From assembly GCF_030285365.1 (NCBI RefSeq), contig NZ_JASVDS010000002.1, forward strand, positions 496,001 through 560,000: 64,000 bases of DNA, in the 5' to 3' direction. The stretch comes from Roseateles subflavus. Lineage in GTDB: Bacteria > Pseudomonadota > Gammaproteobacteria > Burkholderiales > Burkholderiaceae_C. Numbering within the stretch: the stretch's first letter is position 1; each line of letters opens with the position of its first letter. This document shows positions 1 through 8,792 of this stretch, one piece after another. The position numbers were made by a program, and so were the translations under genes. The notes beneath the pieces were generated by a model. That model saw only the letters and a program-made list of their open reading frames with translations, was not told where the DNA came from and made no database searches.

Positions 1-371
1 ATGTTCTCGATGGCGTCTTCCAGCGTGCAGCCGGGCTTGGCGACGGTGGCCTCGAACGGGTAGAGGTTGACGGCCAGGATGTCGATGGTGGCGATGCCGT
101 GATCGGCCAGCGCCTTCATGTGCTCGGGCAGGTCACGACGGGCCAGCAGGCCGCCGTGGATCTTCGGGTGCAGGGTCTTGACGCGACCGTCCAGCATCTC
201 GGGGAAGCCGGTGTGGTCGGCGACCTCGGTCACCGGCAGGCCGGCGTCGGCCAGCAGCTTGGCGGTGCCGCCGGTGGACAGCAGGCGCACGTTCAGCGCA
301 TGCAGGGCCTGGGCGAAGTCGACGATGCCGGTCTTGTCGGACACGGAGATCAGGGCAGTCAGTTGCGTCAT
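1..371 (-). CDS. purH: Bifunctional AICAR formyltransferase/IMP cyclohydrolase, N-terminal part (cut by window edge)
   Basis: Catalyses the last two steps of de novo IMP synthesis in the cytoplasm. Only about 123 N-terminal codons lie in the window. They begin [20 protein letters not shown] and contain the STGGTAKLL and [18 protein letters not shown] segments typical of the MGS-like IMP cyclohydrolase domain. The ATG is at 369-371. It sits 52 bp downstream of fis in the same direction, so it is probably the last gene of a dusB-fis-purH operon, an arrangement common in betaproteobacteria. The formyltransferase half lies outside the window. Confidence 0.95.
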   Translation of the reverse strand, partial: MTQLTALISVSDKTGIVDFAQALHALNVRLLSTGGTAKLLADAGLPVTEVADHTGFPEMLDGRVKTLHPKIHGGLLARRDLPEHMKALADHGIATIDILAVNLYPFEATVAKPGCTLEDAIEN

Positions 372-423
372 GGTGGACTCGGGATGGTGGGGATTCGGGG
401 GCGGGCGGCGCGGGCCGTCGCGC

Positions 424-657
424 TCAGAGCAGCTCGTGGTCGCTGAGCTTGCGGCGCAGGGTGTTGCGGTTGATGCCCAGCCATTCGGCGGCCTTGCTCT
501 GGTTGCCGTCGGCCTTGGCCATCACGACTTCCAGCAGCGGCTTCTCGACCAGCTTGATCACCATGTCATGCATGGAATGGGGCACCTCGCCTTCGAGGTC
601 CCGGAAATAGGCCTCGAGGTTCTCGCGGATGCACTGGTCGATGGGTTTGGGCGTCAT
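424..657 (-). CDS. fis: Fis-family nucleoid-associated regulator
   Basis: A small DNA-bending protein of 77 residues that acts at rRNA promoters, recombination sites and origins in relatives. The C-terminal helix-turn-helix is clear ([19 protein letters not shown]), and the N-terminal part has the helical dimerisation region. The length is close to the short Fis forms of betaproteobacteria. Its ATG overlaps the dusB stop codon by 4 bp (ATGA at 654-657), which implies translational coupling. Co-transcription with dusB upstream and purH downstream is likely. Confidence 0.93.
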   Translation of the reverse strand: MTPKPIDQCIRENLEAYFRDLEGEVPHSMHDMVIKLVEKPLLEVVMAKADGNQSKAAEWLGINRNTLRRKLSDHELL

Positions 658-1748
658 GCCGATAGCCTTTGTTCTTCTGCGTCGTCGTCGTTGGCCGCGT
701 CCAGGGCGGGCGGGAGATAGGGCAGGCGCTCGTGCTGGTCGGCCAGGGCGGCAAACCAGTCGGAGAGGGCCCGGACCTGCGCCTCGCAGCTGTCCAGCCG
801 GTTCATGGCCTGGCGGAAATCCTCTCCGCCGGGCAGCGCCTTCACGGCCCAGGCGATGTGCTTGCGCGCGCTGCGCATGCCGCTGTCGCTGCCGTAGAGG
901 CTGTAGTGGTCTTGCAGATGCTCGAGCAGCCAGTCGCGGGCCTCGAGCACGCGCGGGGCGGGCAGGTGCTCGCCGGTGGCGAGGAAGTGCGCGATCTCAC
1001 GGAAGATCCACGGCCGGCCCTGCGCCGCGCGGCCGATCATCAGGGCATCGGCACCGGTGTGCTGCAGCACCTGCAGCGCGCGCTCCGGGCTGTCGATGTC
1101 GCCGTTGGCCACGACCGGGATGCCCACCGCAGCCTTCACGGCGCGCAGGGTGTCGTGCTCGGCCAGGCCCTTGTAGCCCTGCTCGCGGGTGCGGCCGTGG
1201 ATGGTCAGCATCGCAATGCCGGCCTCCTCGGCCATGCGGGCGAGCGCCAGCGCGTTGCGCGCCTCGGCGCTCCAGCCGGTGCGCATCTTGAGCGTGACGG
1301 GCACGTCGAAGGGGCGGCAGGCCTCGACCACCGCTCGGACGATCTCCTCGGCCAGCGGCTCGTTCTGCATCAGCGCGGAGCCGGCCCACTTGTTGCAGAC
1401 CTTCTTGGCCGGGCAGCCCATGTTGATGTCGATGATCTGGGCGCCGCGCTGGATGTTGTAGACGGCCGCCTCGGCCATCATCTGCGCCTCCGTGCCCGCG
1501 ATCTGCACGGCGATGGGGGCGGTCTCGCCCTCATGGTTGGCACGGCGCGAGGTCTTGAGGCTGTTCCAGAGGTCCTTGCGCGAGGTGACCATCTCGGAGA
1601 CCGCATAGCCCGCGCCGAGCCGCTTGCAAAGCATGCGGAAGGGGCGGTCCGTCACCCCGGCCATGGGCGCCACGAACAGCCGGTTCGGCAGCGCATGGGC
1701 GCCTATCCGCAGCGGCGTGGCCAGCGGTGAGGGCAGGTGGGAGGACAT
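654..1748 (-). CDS. dusB: tRNA-dihydrouridine synthase B
   Basis: FMN-dependent enzyme that reduces uridine to dihydrouridine in the tRNA D-loop. The N-terminal APMAGVTDRPFR segment (about residues 27-38) belongs to the FMN-binding barrel. The NMGCPAKKVCNKWAGSAL segment carries the catalytic cysteine (about C112), and GADALMIGRAAQGRPW is the typical phosphate-binding region. The open frame extends upstream to 1808, but the ATG at 1748 (MSSHLPSP) is preferred because the extra 20 codons read like untranslated leader. Length is 364 aa, with a C-terminal tail slightly longer than usual. First gene of the dusB-fis-purH operon. Confidence 0.93.
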   Translation of the reverse strand: MSSHLPSPLATPLRIGAHALPNRLFVAPMAGVTDRPFRMLCKRLGAGYAVSEMVTSRKDLWNSLKTSRRANHEGETAPIAVQIAGTEAQMMAEAAVYNIQRGAQIIDINMGCPAKKVCNKWAGSALMQNEPLAEEIVRAVVEACRPFDVPVTLKMRTGWSAEARNALALARMAEEAGIAMLTIHGRTREQGYKGLAEHDTLRAVKAAVGIPVVANGDIDSPERALQVLQHTGADALMIGRAAQGRPWIFREIAHFLATGEHLPAPRVLEARDWLLEHLQDHYSLYGSDSGMRSARKHIAWAVKALPGGEDFRQAMNRLDSCEAQVRALSDWFAALADQHERLPYLPPALDAANDDDAEEQRLSA

Positions 1749-1808
1749 GGGAGGGGGTGGGCGGCTGCTCAAAAAAGAGGCAAGATTATACCGCCCCGCC
1801 CCCCGCAC

Positions 1809-2222
1809 TCAGCGCAGGGCCTGGCGCACGACCAGCTTCAGGCCCGACCAGACGGCGTCGACCGCGCAAACCTTCACGTCCACCCAGCCCAGCGGCAGGG
1901 CCTGCTCGCGGATGACGTCCTCGGTGATCGTGGTCGGCACGCGGGACGCTTTCTTCGGCCAGGAGATCCAGACGACGGCGTCCGGGCGCAGGGTCCGGCG
2001 CCAGTCCCGCAGCAGGGCGGCGAGCGACTCGGCGTCACTCAGGAAGGCATGGGCGATGTCGACCGCCGGCGAGGCCGTCTCGACAAAGGTCAGCGCCGGC
2101 GGCCGCGGGACGAGCGTCGTGTCGAGGTAGCCGGGTGGGGCCCCGAGGAGGAGCAGTCGCTGCCCGTCCTCAAGCCCCAGCTTGCGGGCCAGCGGCGTGC
2201 CGGAGTAGCCCGCGGGGGTCAT
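1809..2222 (-). CDS. DUF3052 family protein
   Basis: Cytoplasmic protein of 137 residues and unknown function. The N-terminus (AGYSGTPLARKLGL) and the central segment ending in WISWPKKAS match my memory of the DUF3052 family. It has no signal peptide or membrane segment. It lies 13 bp downstream of the binding-protein gene and upstream of dusB on the same strand, so it may be co-transcribed with either. No catalytic motif can be named. Confidence 0.75.
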   Translation of the reverse strand: MTPAGYSGTPLARKLGLEDGQRLLLLGAPPGYLDTTLVPRPPALTFVETASPAVDIAHAFLSDAESLAALLRDWRRTLRPDAVVWISWPKKASRVPTTITEDVIREQALPLGWVDVKVCAVDAVWSGLKLVVRQALR

Positions 2223-2235
2223 GCGGCGTCCGGCG

Positions 2236-3057
2236 TCAGGGCTGGGTCGGCTGCACGGTCTGCTTGCGCCAGAGCTGGATCGACTGGCTGATCCAGTCGT
2301 TCATCAGCGGGGTCTTGGCGAGCTTGTAGACCGCGCGGGCCAGCTTGCCGCGCAACTCCGGCGTGTTGCAGGCGGACTTGTGGGACAGCGTCAGGTGCAG
2401 CGGCTCCTTCGCCACGGCGCCCTCGAGCTGGCGAACGTCCGTGATGCCCATCTTGGCCAGGAAGGCATCGCCGGGGCCGTCCTCGTAGACCAGGTAGTCG
2501 GCGCGGCCCTTCTGCAGGATCTGGATGGCCTGCTCCAGGCTCGCCACCTGCGTGATCTTGAGGTTCTCGCGCGCGTAGCGGTCGAAGTCCTCGCCGAAGC
2601 TGTTGTTGATCACCGTGACGCCCTGGCGGCCCTGCAGGTCGCCCCAGCGGCGGTACTTCAGCTTGCTGCCTTCCTTGGTCCAGACCGCCGAGCGGGTGTC
2701 GCGGAACGAGGGGTGGAAGTAGTCCATGTACTCGGTGCGCGGCACGGTGAAGAAGGCCCCGGCGATGAGGTCCACCTTGCCGGCGCGCACCTCTTCCTGG
2801 ACGCGACCCCAGGGGCCGACGTAGCGCACCTCGATCGGAATGCCGATCTCCTTGGACAGCCACTGCATCATCTCGGCGTTCGCGCCGATGAGGCGGTTGT
2901 CGTCCTCCGGCGAGCGCCAGAGATAGGGCGGGTACTGCGGATTGCCGGAGGCCAGCAGGTGCCGGCAGGCCTCGTCGGCAAAGGCCGGACGGACCAAGCC
3001 CAGCGCCGGACCCAGCAAGGCCAGACAGACGACTCCGGTTCTTGAGATGTTCAGCAT
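2236..3057 (-). CDS. Periplasmic amino-acid-type solute-binding protein (SBP_bac_3-like)
   Basis: Predicted secreted binding protein of 273 residues. The signal peptide is residues 1-27 (hydrophobic core VVCLALLGPALGL, cleavage near AFA-DE). The mature part has the type 3 binding-protein layout: an early aromatic segment (NPQYPPYLW), GANAEMMQWL, KVDLIAGAFFTVPRTEYMDY, and a C-terminal helical part. The ATG at 3057 is chosen because the 12 codons upstream precede a good signal peptide. No permease or ATPase genes are adjacent, so it could also be an orphan sensor-type protein. The ligand is unknown. Confidence 0.8.
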   Translation of the reverse strand: MLNISRTGVVCLALLGPALGLVRPAFADEACRHLLASGNPQYPPYLWRSPEDDNRLIGANAEMMQWLSKEIGIPIEVRYVGPWGRVQEEVRAGKVDLIAGAFFTVPRTEYMDYFHPSFRDTRSAVWTKEGSKLKYRRWGDLQGRQGVTVINNSFGEDFDRYARENLKITQVASLEQAIQILQKGRADYLVYEDGPGDAFLAKMGITDVRQLEGAVAKEPLHLTLSHKSACNTPELRGKLARAVYKLAKTPLMNDWISQSIQLWRKQTVQPTQP

Positions 3058-3237
3058 GCCAGTGACCTCTTGGCCGTGCGCCCCGTCGCGCACTGTCGAC
3101 GGTCGGACCGGCCTGCGGATTCTGTGCCGCGCCGGTCCTGCTTGTGCGTTCCCTGAATCAATGAGTGTGCATGCCTTCCGTCATGGCTGCAACCCGCCGG
3201 CGCAAGGGACTGTGGCGTCCCTCGCATAATGGCCCGC

Positions 3238-3732
3238 ATGGAGCAATCGCTGATGGACGCGCTGGCCACGCTGCTGGCCTTCTTCTCGCTGCCGCAGGTC
3301 GGCCTGCCGGCGCTGTTCTTGATCGCCCTTTTCTCGGCCACGCTGCTGCCGCTGGGCTCGGAGCCGGCGGTGCTGGCGCTGGTCAAGCTGGAGCCGACGC
3401 TGTTCTGGCCGGCGGTGCTGGTGGCCACGGCAGGCAACACGGTCGGGGGCGGCATCACCTGGGCCATGGGTTACGGGGCGGAGCGCGTCTACGAAGGGCG
3501 CACGCACCACAGCCCCGGCAACCGCGCCCTGCGCTGGCTGGAGCGCTTCGGCCCGAAGGCCTGCCTCCTGAGCTGGCTGCCCGTCGTGGGCGACCCGCTG
3601 TGTGCCGTGGCGGGCTGGCTCAAGCTGCCGTTCTGGCCCTGCATGCTCTATATGCTGATCGGCAAATTCCTGCGCTACCTCTGCATGACCGCGCTGCTGC
3701 TCTGGGTTTTCCCGGGCCAGTGGGGGGCTTGA
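3238..3732 (+). CDS. YqaA/DedA-type small membrane protein
   Basis: Integral inner-membrane protein of about 164 residues. It has 4-5 hydrophobic segments and the YqaA-like signatures LFSATLLPLGSEPAVLAL near the N-terminus and AGNTVGGGITWAMGYGAE in the middle. The related DedA/SNARE-associated family is linked to membrane lipid transport and homeostasis; the role here is inferred. An alternative ATG lies three codons upstream at 3229. A CATAAT hexamer just before it could be a -10 element, which would favour the downstream start. Confidence 0.8.
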   Translation: MEQSLMDALATLLAFFSLPQVGLPALFLIALFSATLLPLGSEPAVLALVKLEPTLFWPAVLVATAGNTVGGGITWAMGYGAERVYEGRTHHSPGNRALRWLERFGPKACLLSWLPVVGDPLCAVAGWLKLPFWPCMLYMLIGKFLRYLCMTALLLWVFPGQWGA

Positions 3733-3860
3733 TCCAGCGCAAAGCCGGCCACAATCCCTGCCATGCGGCGCGGGCTGCCCGCCTGCCGGACGCCGGGCGT
3801 CGAGGAAACGCCCTTTCATGAAAAGGCCCGGGCACGGGCCGAACCGCCAAGAGAATCCCC

Positions 3861-5348
3861 ATGAGCAAGACCGCCTACTCCGCGCTGTGCGCCCGCCATG
3901 TGCGCATGTACCGCCTCTCCCACCTGCACTCCATCGCGTCCTGGGACCAGTCCGCCAACATGCCCGCCAAGGGCAACGAGGCGCGCTCGCTGGCCCTCGC
4001 CGAGATGGGCGGCCTGCTGCACCAGCTGGCGACTGAGGCCGAGCTCAAGGGCCTGCTGGACGCGGCGGCACAGGAAGACCTCGATGACGTTGAGCGCGCC
4101 AACCTGCGCGAGATGCAGCGGGCCTGGCGCGCCAGCAATGCCCTGCCGCAGTCGCTGGTCGAGGCCAAGAGCCTGGCCAACTCGCGCTGCGAGCATGCCT
4201 GGCGCAGCCAGCGTCCGGCCAACGACTGGTCGGGCTATGTCGAGAACCTGCGCGAGGTCGTGCGCCTCGCCCGCGAGGAAGCGCGCTGCCTCTCGGCGGT
4301 GACAGGTCTTGCCCCTTACGACGCCCTCATGGACCAGTACGAGCCCGGCATGCGCTCGGCCGAGGTCGACCGCGTCTTCGGTGATCTGCGCCAGTGGCTG
4401 CCGGGGCTGATCCGCGACGTGCTGGAGAAGCAGTCGCGCGAGACGGTCCTCCGCCCGGTGCCGCCCTTCGCGCAGGCGGCGCAGAAGGCGCTCGGCCATG
4501 ACGCCATGCAGCTGATGGGCTTCGACTTCGAGGCCGGCCGCCTCGACGAGAGCGCGCATCCCTTCTGCGGCGGCGTGCCCGAGGACGTGCGCATGACCAC
4601 GCGCTACCGCGAGGACGACTTCCTGCCGAGCCTCATGGGCACCATCCACGAGACGGGCCACGGCCGCTACGAGCAGAACCTGCGCCGCGACTGGCTGGGC
4701 CTGCCCATCGCCAATGCGCGCTCGATGGGCCTGCACGAGAGCCAGAGCCTGTCCTTCGAGATGCAGCTGGGCAGCCACCCCGGCTTCGCGGGGCTGCTGC
4801 GACCGCTGGTGGTCCGCCATCTGGGCGACCAGCCGGCCTTCGAGGTGGGCAATCTGAACCGCCTGCTGACCCGCGTGAAGCCGGGCTACATCCGCGTCGA
4901 TGCCGACGAGGTCACCTACCCGGCCCACGTGATCCTGCGCTATGAGATCGAGCGGCCGCTGATCGAAGGGCAGATCGAGGTGGAGGACATCCCGGCGCTG
5001 TGGGACGCCAAGATGCAGGAGCTGCTGGGCCTGGACACCCGCGGCAACTTCAGCGACGGCCCGATGCAGGACGTGCACTGGGGCGCCGGCCTCTTCGGCT
5101 ACTTCCCCTGCTACACGCTGGGCGCGATGTATGCGGCGCAGTTCTTCGCCGCCATGCGCCGCGAGACGCCGGACCTCGATGCCCGCATCGCGGCCGGTGA
5201 CCTGGCGTCGGTGTTCGACTGGCTGCGCAGCCGCATCTGGAACGAAGGCAGCCGCTGGGAGACGCCGGAGCTGGTGCGCCGCGCCAGCGGCGAGGCGCTG
5301 AACCCGGCGCACTTCCAGGCCCATCTGCGCGCCCGCTACCTGGGCTGA
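3861..5348 (+). CDS. Carboxypeptidase M32 family metallopeptidase
   Basis: Zinc carboxypeptidase of 495 residues, the normal length for family M32 (Taq carboxypeptidase type). The zinc motif HETGH is at residues 263-267. The family-specific HESQS box follows about 27 residues later, and GYIRVDADEVTYPAH and EGQIEVEDIPALWD are further M32 signatures. It is probably cytoplasmic, as no signal peptide is visible, with a role in peptide turnover. It stands alone: the upstream gene ends 129 bp before and two terminator hairpins follow. Confidence 0.92.
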   Translation: MSKTAYSALCARHVRMYRLSHLHSIASWDQSANMPAKGNEARSLALAEMGGLLHQLATEAELKGLLDAAAQEDLDDVERANLREMQRAWRASNALPQSLVEAKSLANSRCEHAWRSQRPANDWSGYVENLREVVRLAREEARCLSAVTGLAPYDALMDQYEPGMRSAEVDRVFGDLRQWLPGLIRDVLEKQSRETVLRPVPPFAQAAQKALGHDAMQLMGFDFEAGRLDESAHPFCGGVPEDVRMTTRYREDDFLPSLMGTIHETGHGRYEQNLRRDWLGLPIANARSMGLHESQSLSFEMQLGSHPGFAGLLRPLVVRHLGDQPAFEVGNLNRLLTRVKPGYIRVDADEVTYPAHVILRYEIERPLIEGQIEVEDIPALWDAKMQELLGLDTRGNFSDGPMQDVHWGAGLFGYFPCYTLGAMYAAQFFAAMRRETPDLDARIAAGDLASVFDWLRSRIWNEGSRWETPELVRRASGEALNPAHFQAHLRARYLG

Positions 5349-5395
5349 GGCCCCGGGCGCGGCCCGCCGGCGACGGCGGGAGGCTGCACCAACAA

Positions 5396-5428
5396 GAAGA
5401 GGCCCCGCGGGGCCTCTTCTCGTTTTCT
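5396..5428 (+). terminator. Rho-independent terminator after the M32 peptidase gene
   Basis: A perfect inverted repeat GAAGAGGCCCCG / CGGGGCCTCTTC (5396-5419) is followed by a T-rich stretch (TCGTTTTC). It lies about 50 bp after the M32 stop codon. The other strand lacks a comparable T tract, so it mainly serves the plus strand. Confidence 0.85.
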
Positions 5429-5458
5429 TCTTCTGGAACAGCAGCTCGGCGGCTGCGC

Positions 5459-5487
5459 GGTGCGGGTACGTGCCCGCGCCGTTTTTT
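5459..5487 (+). terminator. Second, tandem terminator hairpin
   Basis: An 8-bp stem GGTGCGGG / CCCGCGCC (5459-5466 with 5473-5480, one G-U pair) and a 6-nt loop are followed by T6 at 5482-5487. It lies between the M32 gene and the convergent PEP-CTERM gene. It would stop read-through of antisense RNA into the latter. Confidence 0.75.
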
Positions 5488-5517
5488 CAACGACGTCTCT
5501 TGCGGACCCTGTGAGGG

Positions 5518-6141
5518 TCAGGCCTTGCGGCGGCGTGCCATGAACAGGGCCGCGGCGGCGCCGGCCAGCAGGGCCAGGCTGCCGGGTTCCGGCACGGTGC
5601 TCTTGGCGGCGGCGTTCGCCACCTGCGTCACGGACACGGCATCCAGCGAGGTGCCGAAGCCGTCCGACTTGCCCACGCCGCCGAAGCGCAGCGTGGTGCT
5701 GGTGCCCGTGGCGACGAAGTCCTGCTCGAAGCGGGTCCAGGCGGTGGTGAGGTCCTGGCCGACCACGCCGCTCAGGGCGTCGACGGACCAGTTCAGGCCG
5801 TTGCTGTTGGCGCCCTGGCTGTCCGTGCGGTTGGCCCAGACGAAGCTCAGGTGGTAGGTGGCGCCGACGATGGTCGTGAAGCTCTGCGAGATCCAGCTGT
5901 TCTTGGTGGTGTCCAGCTCGACGAAGTTCAGGCCGTCGAAGGCCTTGCCCGCCACGTTGTTGCGCACTTCGATGCCGAAGGGGCCGGCGGCCCAGTTCGT
6001 CAGGCTGCCGTAGATGCTCCAGGAATTGCCGCCCTGGACGTCGGATTCGAAGCTGCCGTTCTTGACGAGGTTGATCGGAGCGGCCTGGGCCAGGAGGGAG
6101 GCGGCGCCGAGGCCGAGGGCGAGGAGGAACTTCTTGGACAC
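5518..6141 (-). CDS. PEP-CTERM sorting-domain protein
   Basis: Exported surface protein of about 207 residues. A signal peptide (KKFLLALGLGAASLLAQAA) is followed by a jelly-roll-like body (NLVKNGSFESD, typical of carbohydrate-binding-like PEP-CTERM proteins). The C-terminus has the sorting signal: VPEPGS, then a hydrophobic helix, then a basic MARRRKA tail. In known systems an exosortase cleaves or processes this signal and an EPS locus is present; neither is in this window. The GTG at 6141 is chosen because it starts directly at the signal peptide. The frame is open to 6219, so the start is uncertain. Confidence 0.88.
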   Translation of the reverse strand: MSKKFLLALGLGAASLLAQAAPINLVKNGSFESDVQGGNSWSIYGSLTNWAAGPFGIEVRNNVAGKAFDGLNFVELDTTKNSWISQSFTTIVGATYHLSFVWANRTDSQGANSNGLNWSVDALSGVVGQDLTTAWTRFEQDFVATGTSTTLRFGGVGKSDGFGTSLDAVSVTQVANAAAKSTVPEPGSLALLAGAAAALFMARRRKA

Positions 6142-6315
6142 GATGCGAACGGCTGAAAATGCACCGGCGGTGCGATGGTTGAATTGTTCAGGGAGGCCCC
6201 GCGGGAGGGACCCCCTCATGCGGTGGGGTCAGGCCTTGCGGGGTGTGACGCCCGTCACGCTTGCCTGCGTTTCAGGCTGAAGGCGCGCCCGAGGGGCGGT
6301 GCGCCGGGCCCGCGC

Positions 6316-7635
6316 TCAGGGCGCGTGCACGCCATGGCGCGCCTCGAGCAGGCTCAGGGCCTGATCCAGCCGGGCCATGGCGATGGCGGCACGGCTTGGC
6401 GTCTTGAGGGCGCCCGGCACCAGCTCGCGCTTGCTGTCGCACAGGCGGTCCAGACGCAGCGTCAGGCCGTGGCGCGCCAGGGTGGGGGCCAGGTCTTGCG
6501 CACGCTCCAGCAGCTGGCGCCGCGTGGCCTGGTAGGCATGCTCGGCCAGGTGCCGGCGCTGTGAATAGCTGAAGGTGTTGGCCATGAACAGCTCGGCGTC
6601 GCGCTTGTTCGGCTCGAACAGCAGGATGTCGGTGTCGGGGTGGCTGCGGGCGTAGCCCTTCATGCCCAGCTCCAGCCGCGAATGGATCAGCGAGCGCAGG
6701 GTCTGCGACAGCACGACCGGCAGTCCGCCGTCGACCAGGCGCGGGATGCGCTGCCCCTTCGGCCGGCTGCTGCGGTGCGGCTCGTGCTCCTGCACGCCGG
6801 GCTCGCCTTCGTACGGCACCAGCGGGTTCAGGCACAGCAGCAGGTCCAGCCCTTCCTGCAGCAGCACGGAGGCGTGGATGGTCTTCTTCAGCGCGCCGTC
6901 GACGTAGAAGCGGCCGTCGATCTCGACCGGCGGGAAGAGGCCCGGCAACGCGGCGCTGGCCTGCACGGCCTTGGACACGGGGACGTGGTCCCAGCCGGGC
7001 AGGCCGAAGGGCACGGCCTCGCCGCTGTCGAGGTCCGTCGCGACCAGCACGAGGCGGTGGCGCAGCTTGCGGAAGTCGTCGCTGCGGCCCGGGCGGCTGA
7101 ACTGCGCGTGCAGCTGCTCGGCGAGGGCCTCGCCGGACAGCAGACCGGCCGGCAGGGCGCGGCCGAGACGCTCGAAGGCGCCGAGCACGGAGCGACCCTG
7201 GACCAGCGTCTGCCACAGCGCCGTCCCGACGAGGCCGGGCACGGTGCGCAGGCGGCGCCAGTACTCGTCCCAGGCGGGGTGCAGCAGCACCGAGGGGTCG
7301 AAGCTGTCGGCCGAGCGGGCGCTGTTCTCGATGAAGGCTTCGGAGAGGTCGCGCGGCGAGAGGCCGTTGATGAGGCCGGCCGCGATGAAGCCGCCGGCGC
7401 TGACGCCGATGTAGCTGCTGCAGTTGCGCAGGTCCAGGCCGTCGATGGATTCCTCGAGCGCGCACAGGGCGCCGATCTCGTAGATGGCGCCCAGCGGGCC
7501 GCCGCCGGCCAAGGCCAGGCCGATCCGGGGACCGTCCTTGGGCCGGTCGGCACGCCGCCGCCTCGGTGCTGCGGTGGCGGCCGGGGCCGAGGGCCGGGCG
7601 CGCGACGGGGAGCGGGGGCGGGAGCTGGCGTTCAT
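6316..7635 (-). CDS. Patatin-like phospholipase
   Basis: Predicted serine lipid hydrolase of about 439 residues with a Ser-Asp dyad. It shows the oxyanion-hole motif GLALAGGGPLGAIYEIG, the nucleophile elbow GVSAGG and the catalytic Asp motif FYVDGALKK. The first 40 residues are basic and low-complexity (RPRSPSRARPS). The ATG at 7635 (MNASSRP) is preferred to one ten codons upstream. It lies on the same strand as the phasin gene, which starts the block. A PHA or membrane-lipid substrate is possible, but nothing in the sequence shows it. Confidence 0.88.
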   Translation of the reverse strand: MNASSRPRSPSRARPSAPAATAAPRRRRADRPKDGPRIGLALAGGGPLGAIYEIGALCALEESIDGLDLRNCSSYIGVSAGGFIAAGLINGLSPRDLSEAFIENSARSADSFDPSVLLHPAWDEYWRRLRTVPGLVGTALWQTLVQGRSVLGAFERLGRALPAGLLSGEALAEQLHAQFSRPGRSDDFRKLRHRLVLVATDLDSGEAVPFGLPGWDHVPVSKAVQASAALPGLFPPVEIDGRFYVDGALKKTIHASVLLQEGLDLLLCLNPLVPYEGEPGVQEHEPHRSSRPKGQRIPRLVDGGLPVVLSQTLRSLIHSRLELGMKGYARSHPDTDILLFEPNKRDAELFMANTFSYSQRRHLAEHAYQATRRQLLERAQDLAPTLARHGLTLRLDRLCDSKRELVPGALKTPSRAAIAMARLDQALSLLEARHGVHAP

Positions 7636-7789
7636 GCGATGGCGGATCCTGTTTGTCTCGCTCAAGAAACGGACACGCCGCCTCGGTGAGCCTCGCCCCG
7701 ACGGAACGGGACTGGCGCGAGGCGGCAGGTCACGGGCGCTCTGGCGGCGCCTTGCGGGCCCCGCTCAGGCAGGGCCTCGTGCGTCAGGC

Positions 7790-8527
7790 TCAGGCCTGCG
7801 CGGCTTCGGCGGCCGGGGCTGCAGCCGCCGGAGCGGCCGGCTTGGCGGCGGCCTTGCGGGCGGCGGGCTTCGCAGCGGGCTTGAACACGGCCGTCTTGGC
7901 AGCCGGCTTGGCGGCGGGCTTGGCCGCAGGCTTCGACGCCTTGGCTGCCGGCTTGGCCGCGGCCTTCTTGGCAGCGGGCTTGGCAGCAGGCTTGGCGACG
8001 GCCTTCACGGCCTTCTTGGGCGCGGCCTTGGCGGCAGGCTTGGCGGCCGCAGCCTTCTTGGCCGGCTTCTTGGCCGGGGCGATGCCCACGGCGGCGCTCA
8101 GCGCATCGATGCGGGCGATCAGCTGCTCGACGTCCTTGCTGCTGGGCACGCCCAGGCGGTTCAGGGCGCGGGCGACGCGTTCCTCGAAGATGGTCTCGAG
8201 CTTGTCCCAGTGCTGGCCGGCCTTGGCACCGACTTCACCGGCCATGCCGCTCATCTTGTTGGCCACGGCACCGATCTTTTCCTCGGCGGCGGACTGGGTC
8301 TTCTTCTGAAGCTTCATGCCTTCCTTCACCAGGGTCTCGAAGACCTTGCCACCTTCGCCCTGGGCCTTGGAGAAGGCACCCAGGCCGGCGGCCCAGATCT
8401 GCTGGGCGGAATCCTTGATCGTCTGGGCAACCTGGTTGTCCAGCAGGCCGGCGGGCAGTGCACCACCGAAAGCGCTGTTGGAGGCGGCCTTGTTCTTGGC
8501 AGCCATTTTCTGCAGCTTCTTGACCAT
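7790..8527 (-). CDS. Phasin / PHA granule-associated protein with histone H1-like tail (PhaF-like)
   Basis: Coats polyhydroxyalkanoate granules. Related proteins (PhaF, PhaM) also bind DNA and distribute granules between daughter cells. Residues about 15-110 form the phasin domain (KDSAQQIWAAGLGAFSKAQ, then VFETLVKEG), predicted helical and amphipathic. A central segment (DVEQLIARIDALSAAV) looks like a short coiled coil or leucine zipper. The last 100 residues are Lys-Pro-Ala repeats (AAKPAAK, AKKA) of the histone H1 type. The ATG at 8527 follows a good AAGGA ribosome site. Length is 245 aa. Confidence 0.88.
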   Translation of the reverse strand: MVKKLQKMAAKNKAASNSAFGGALPAGLLDNQVAQTIKDSAQQIWAAGLGAFSKAQGEGGKVFETLVKEGMKLQKKTQSAAEEKIGAVANKMSGMAGEVGAKAGQHWDKLETIFEERVARALNRLGVPSSKDVEQLIARIDALSAAVGIAPAKKPAKKAAAAKPAAKAAPKKAVKAVAKPAAKPAAKKAAAKPAAKASKPAAKPAAKPAAKTAVFKPAAKPAARKAAAKPAAPAAAAPAAEAAQA

Positions 8528-8792
8528 TGTTGAGTCCTTTTCTTGAGGTGGAACTACGCGAGAGTCGCTGAACTTTTCCACGCGGCATTGTGGCGCCGGC
8601 GCAGGCCCTCCAGCAGGGATGGAACCACTATAGGCCCGGGGGGACGGTGCCGCTCATCCAATCCTAGTGTGCGGTCTCTATGCTCTAGAGTCGGCCCTGG
8701 GGAAAGCGCGCAGCGGTGAAACCCGGGGTTTGGACAAGAATCGTCGCGCAGCTTCGCCTCCAGAGGCCAACCAAGAACACAGGAGAGACACG

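Noticed and set aside
7790-8110. Lys-Pro-Ala tail considered as an independent histone-like gene
   Set aside because: It is continuous with the phasin domain in one frame and has no start site of its own; phasins of the PhaF type have this tail.
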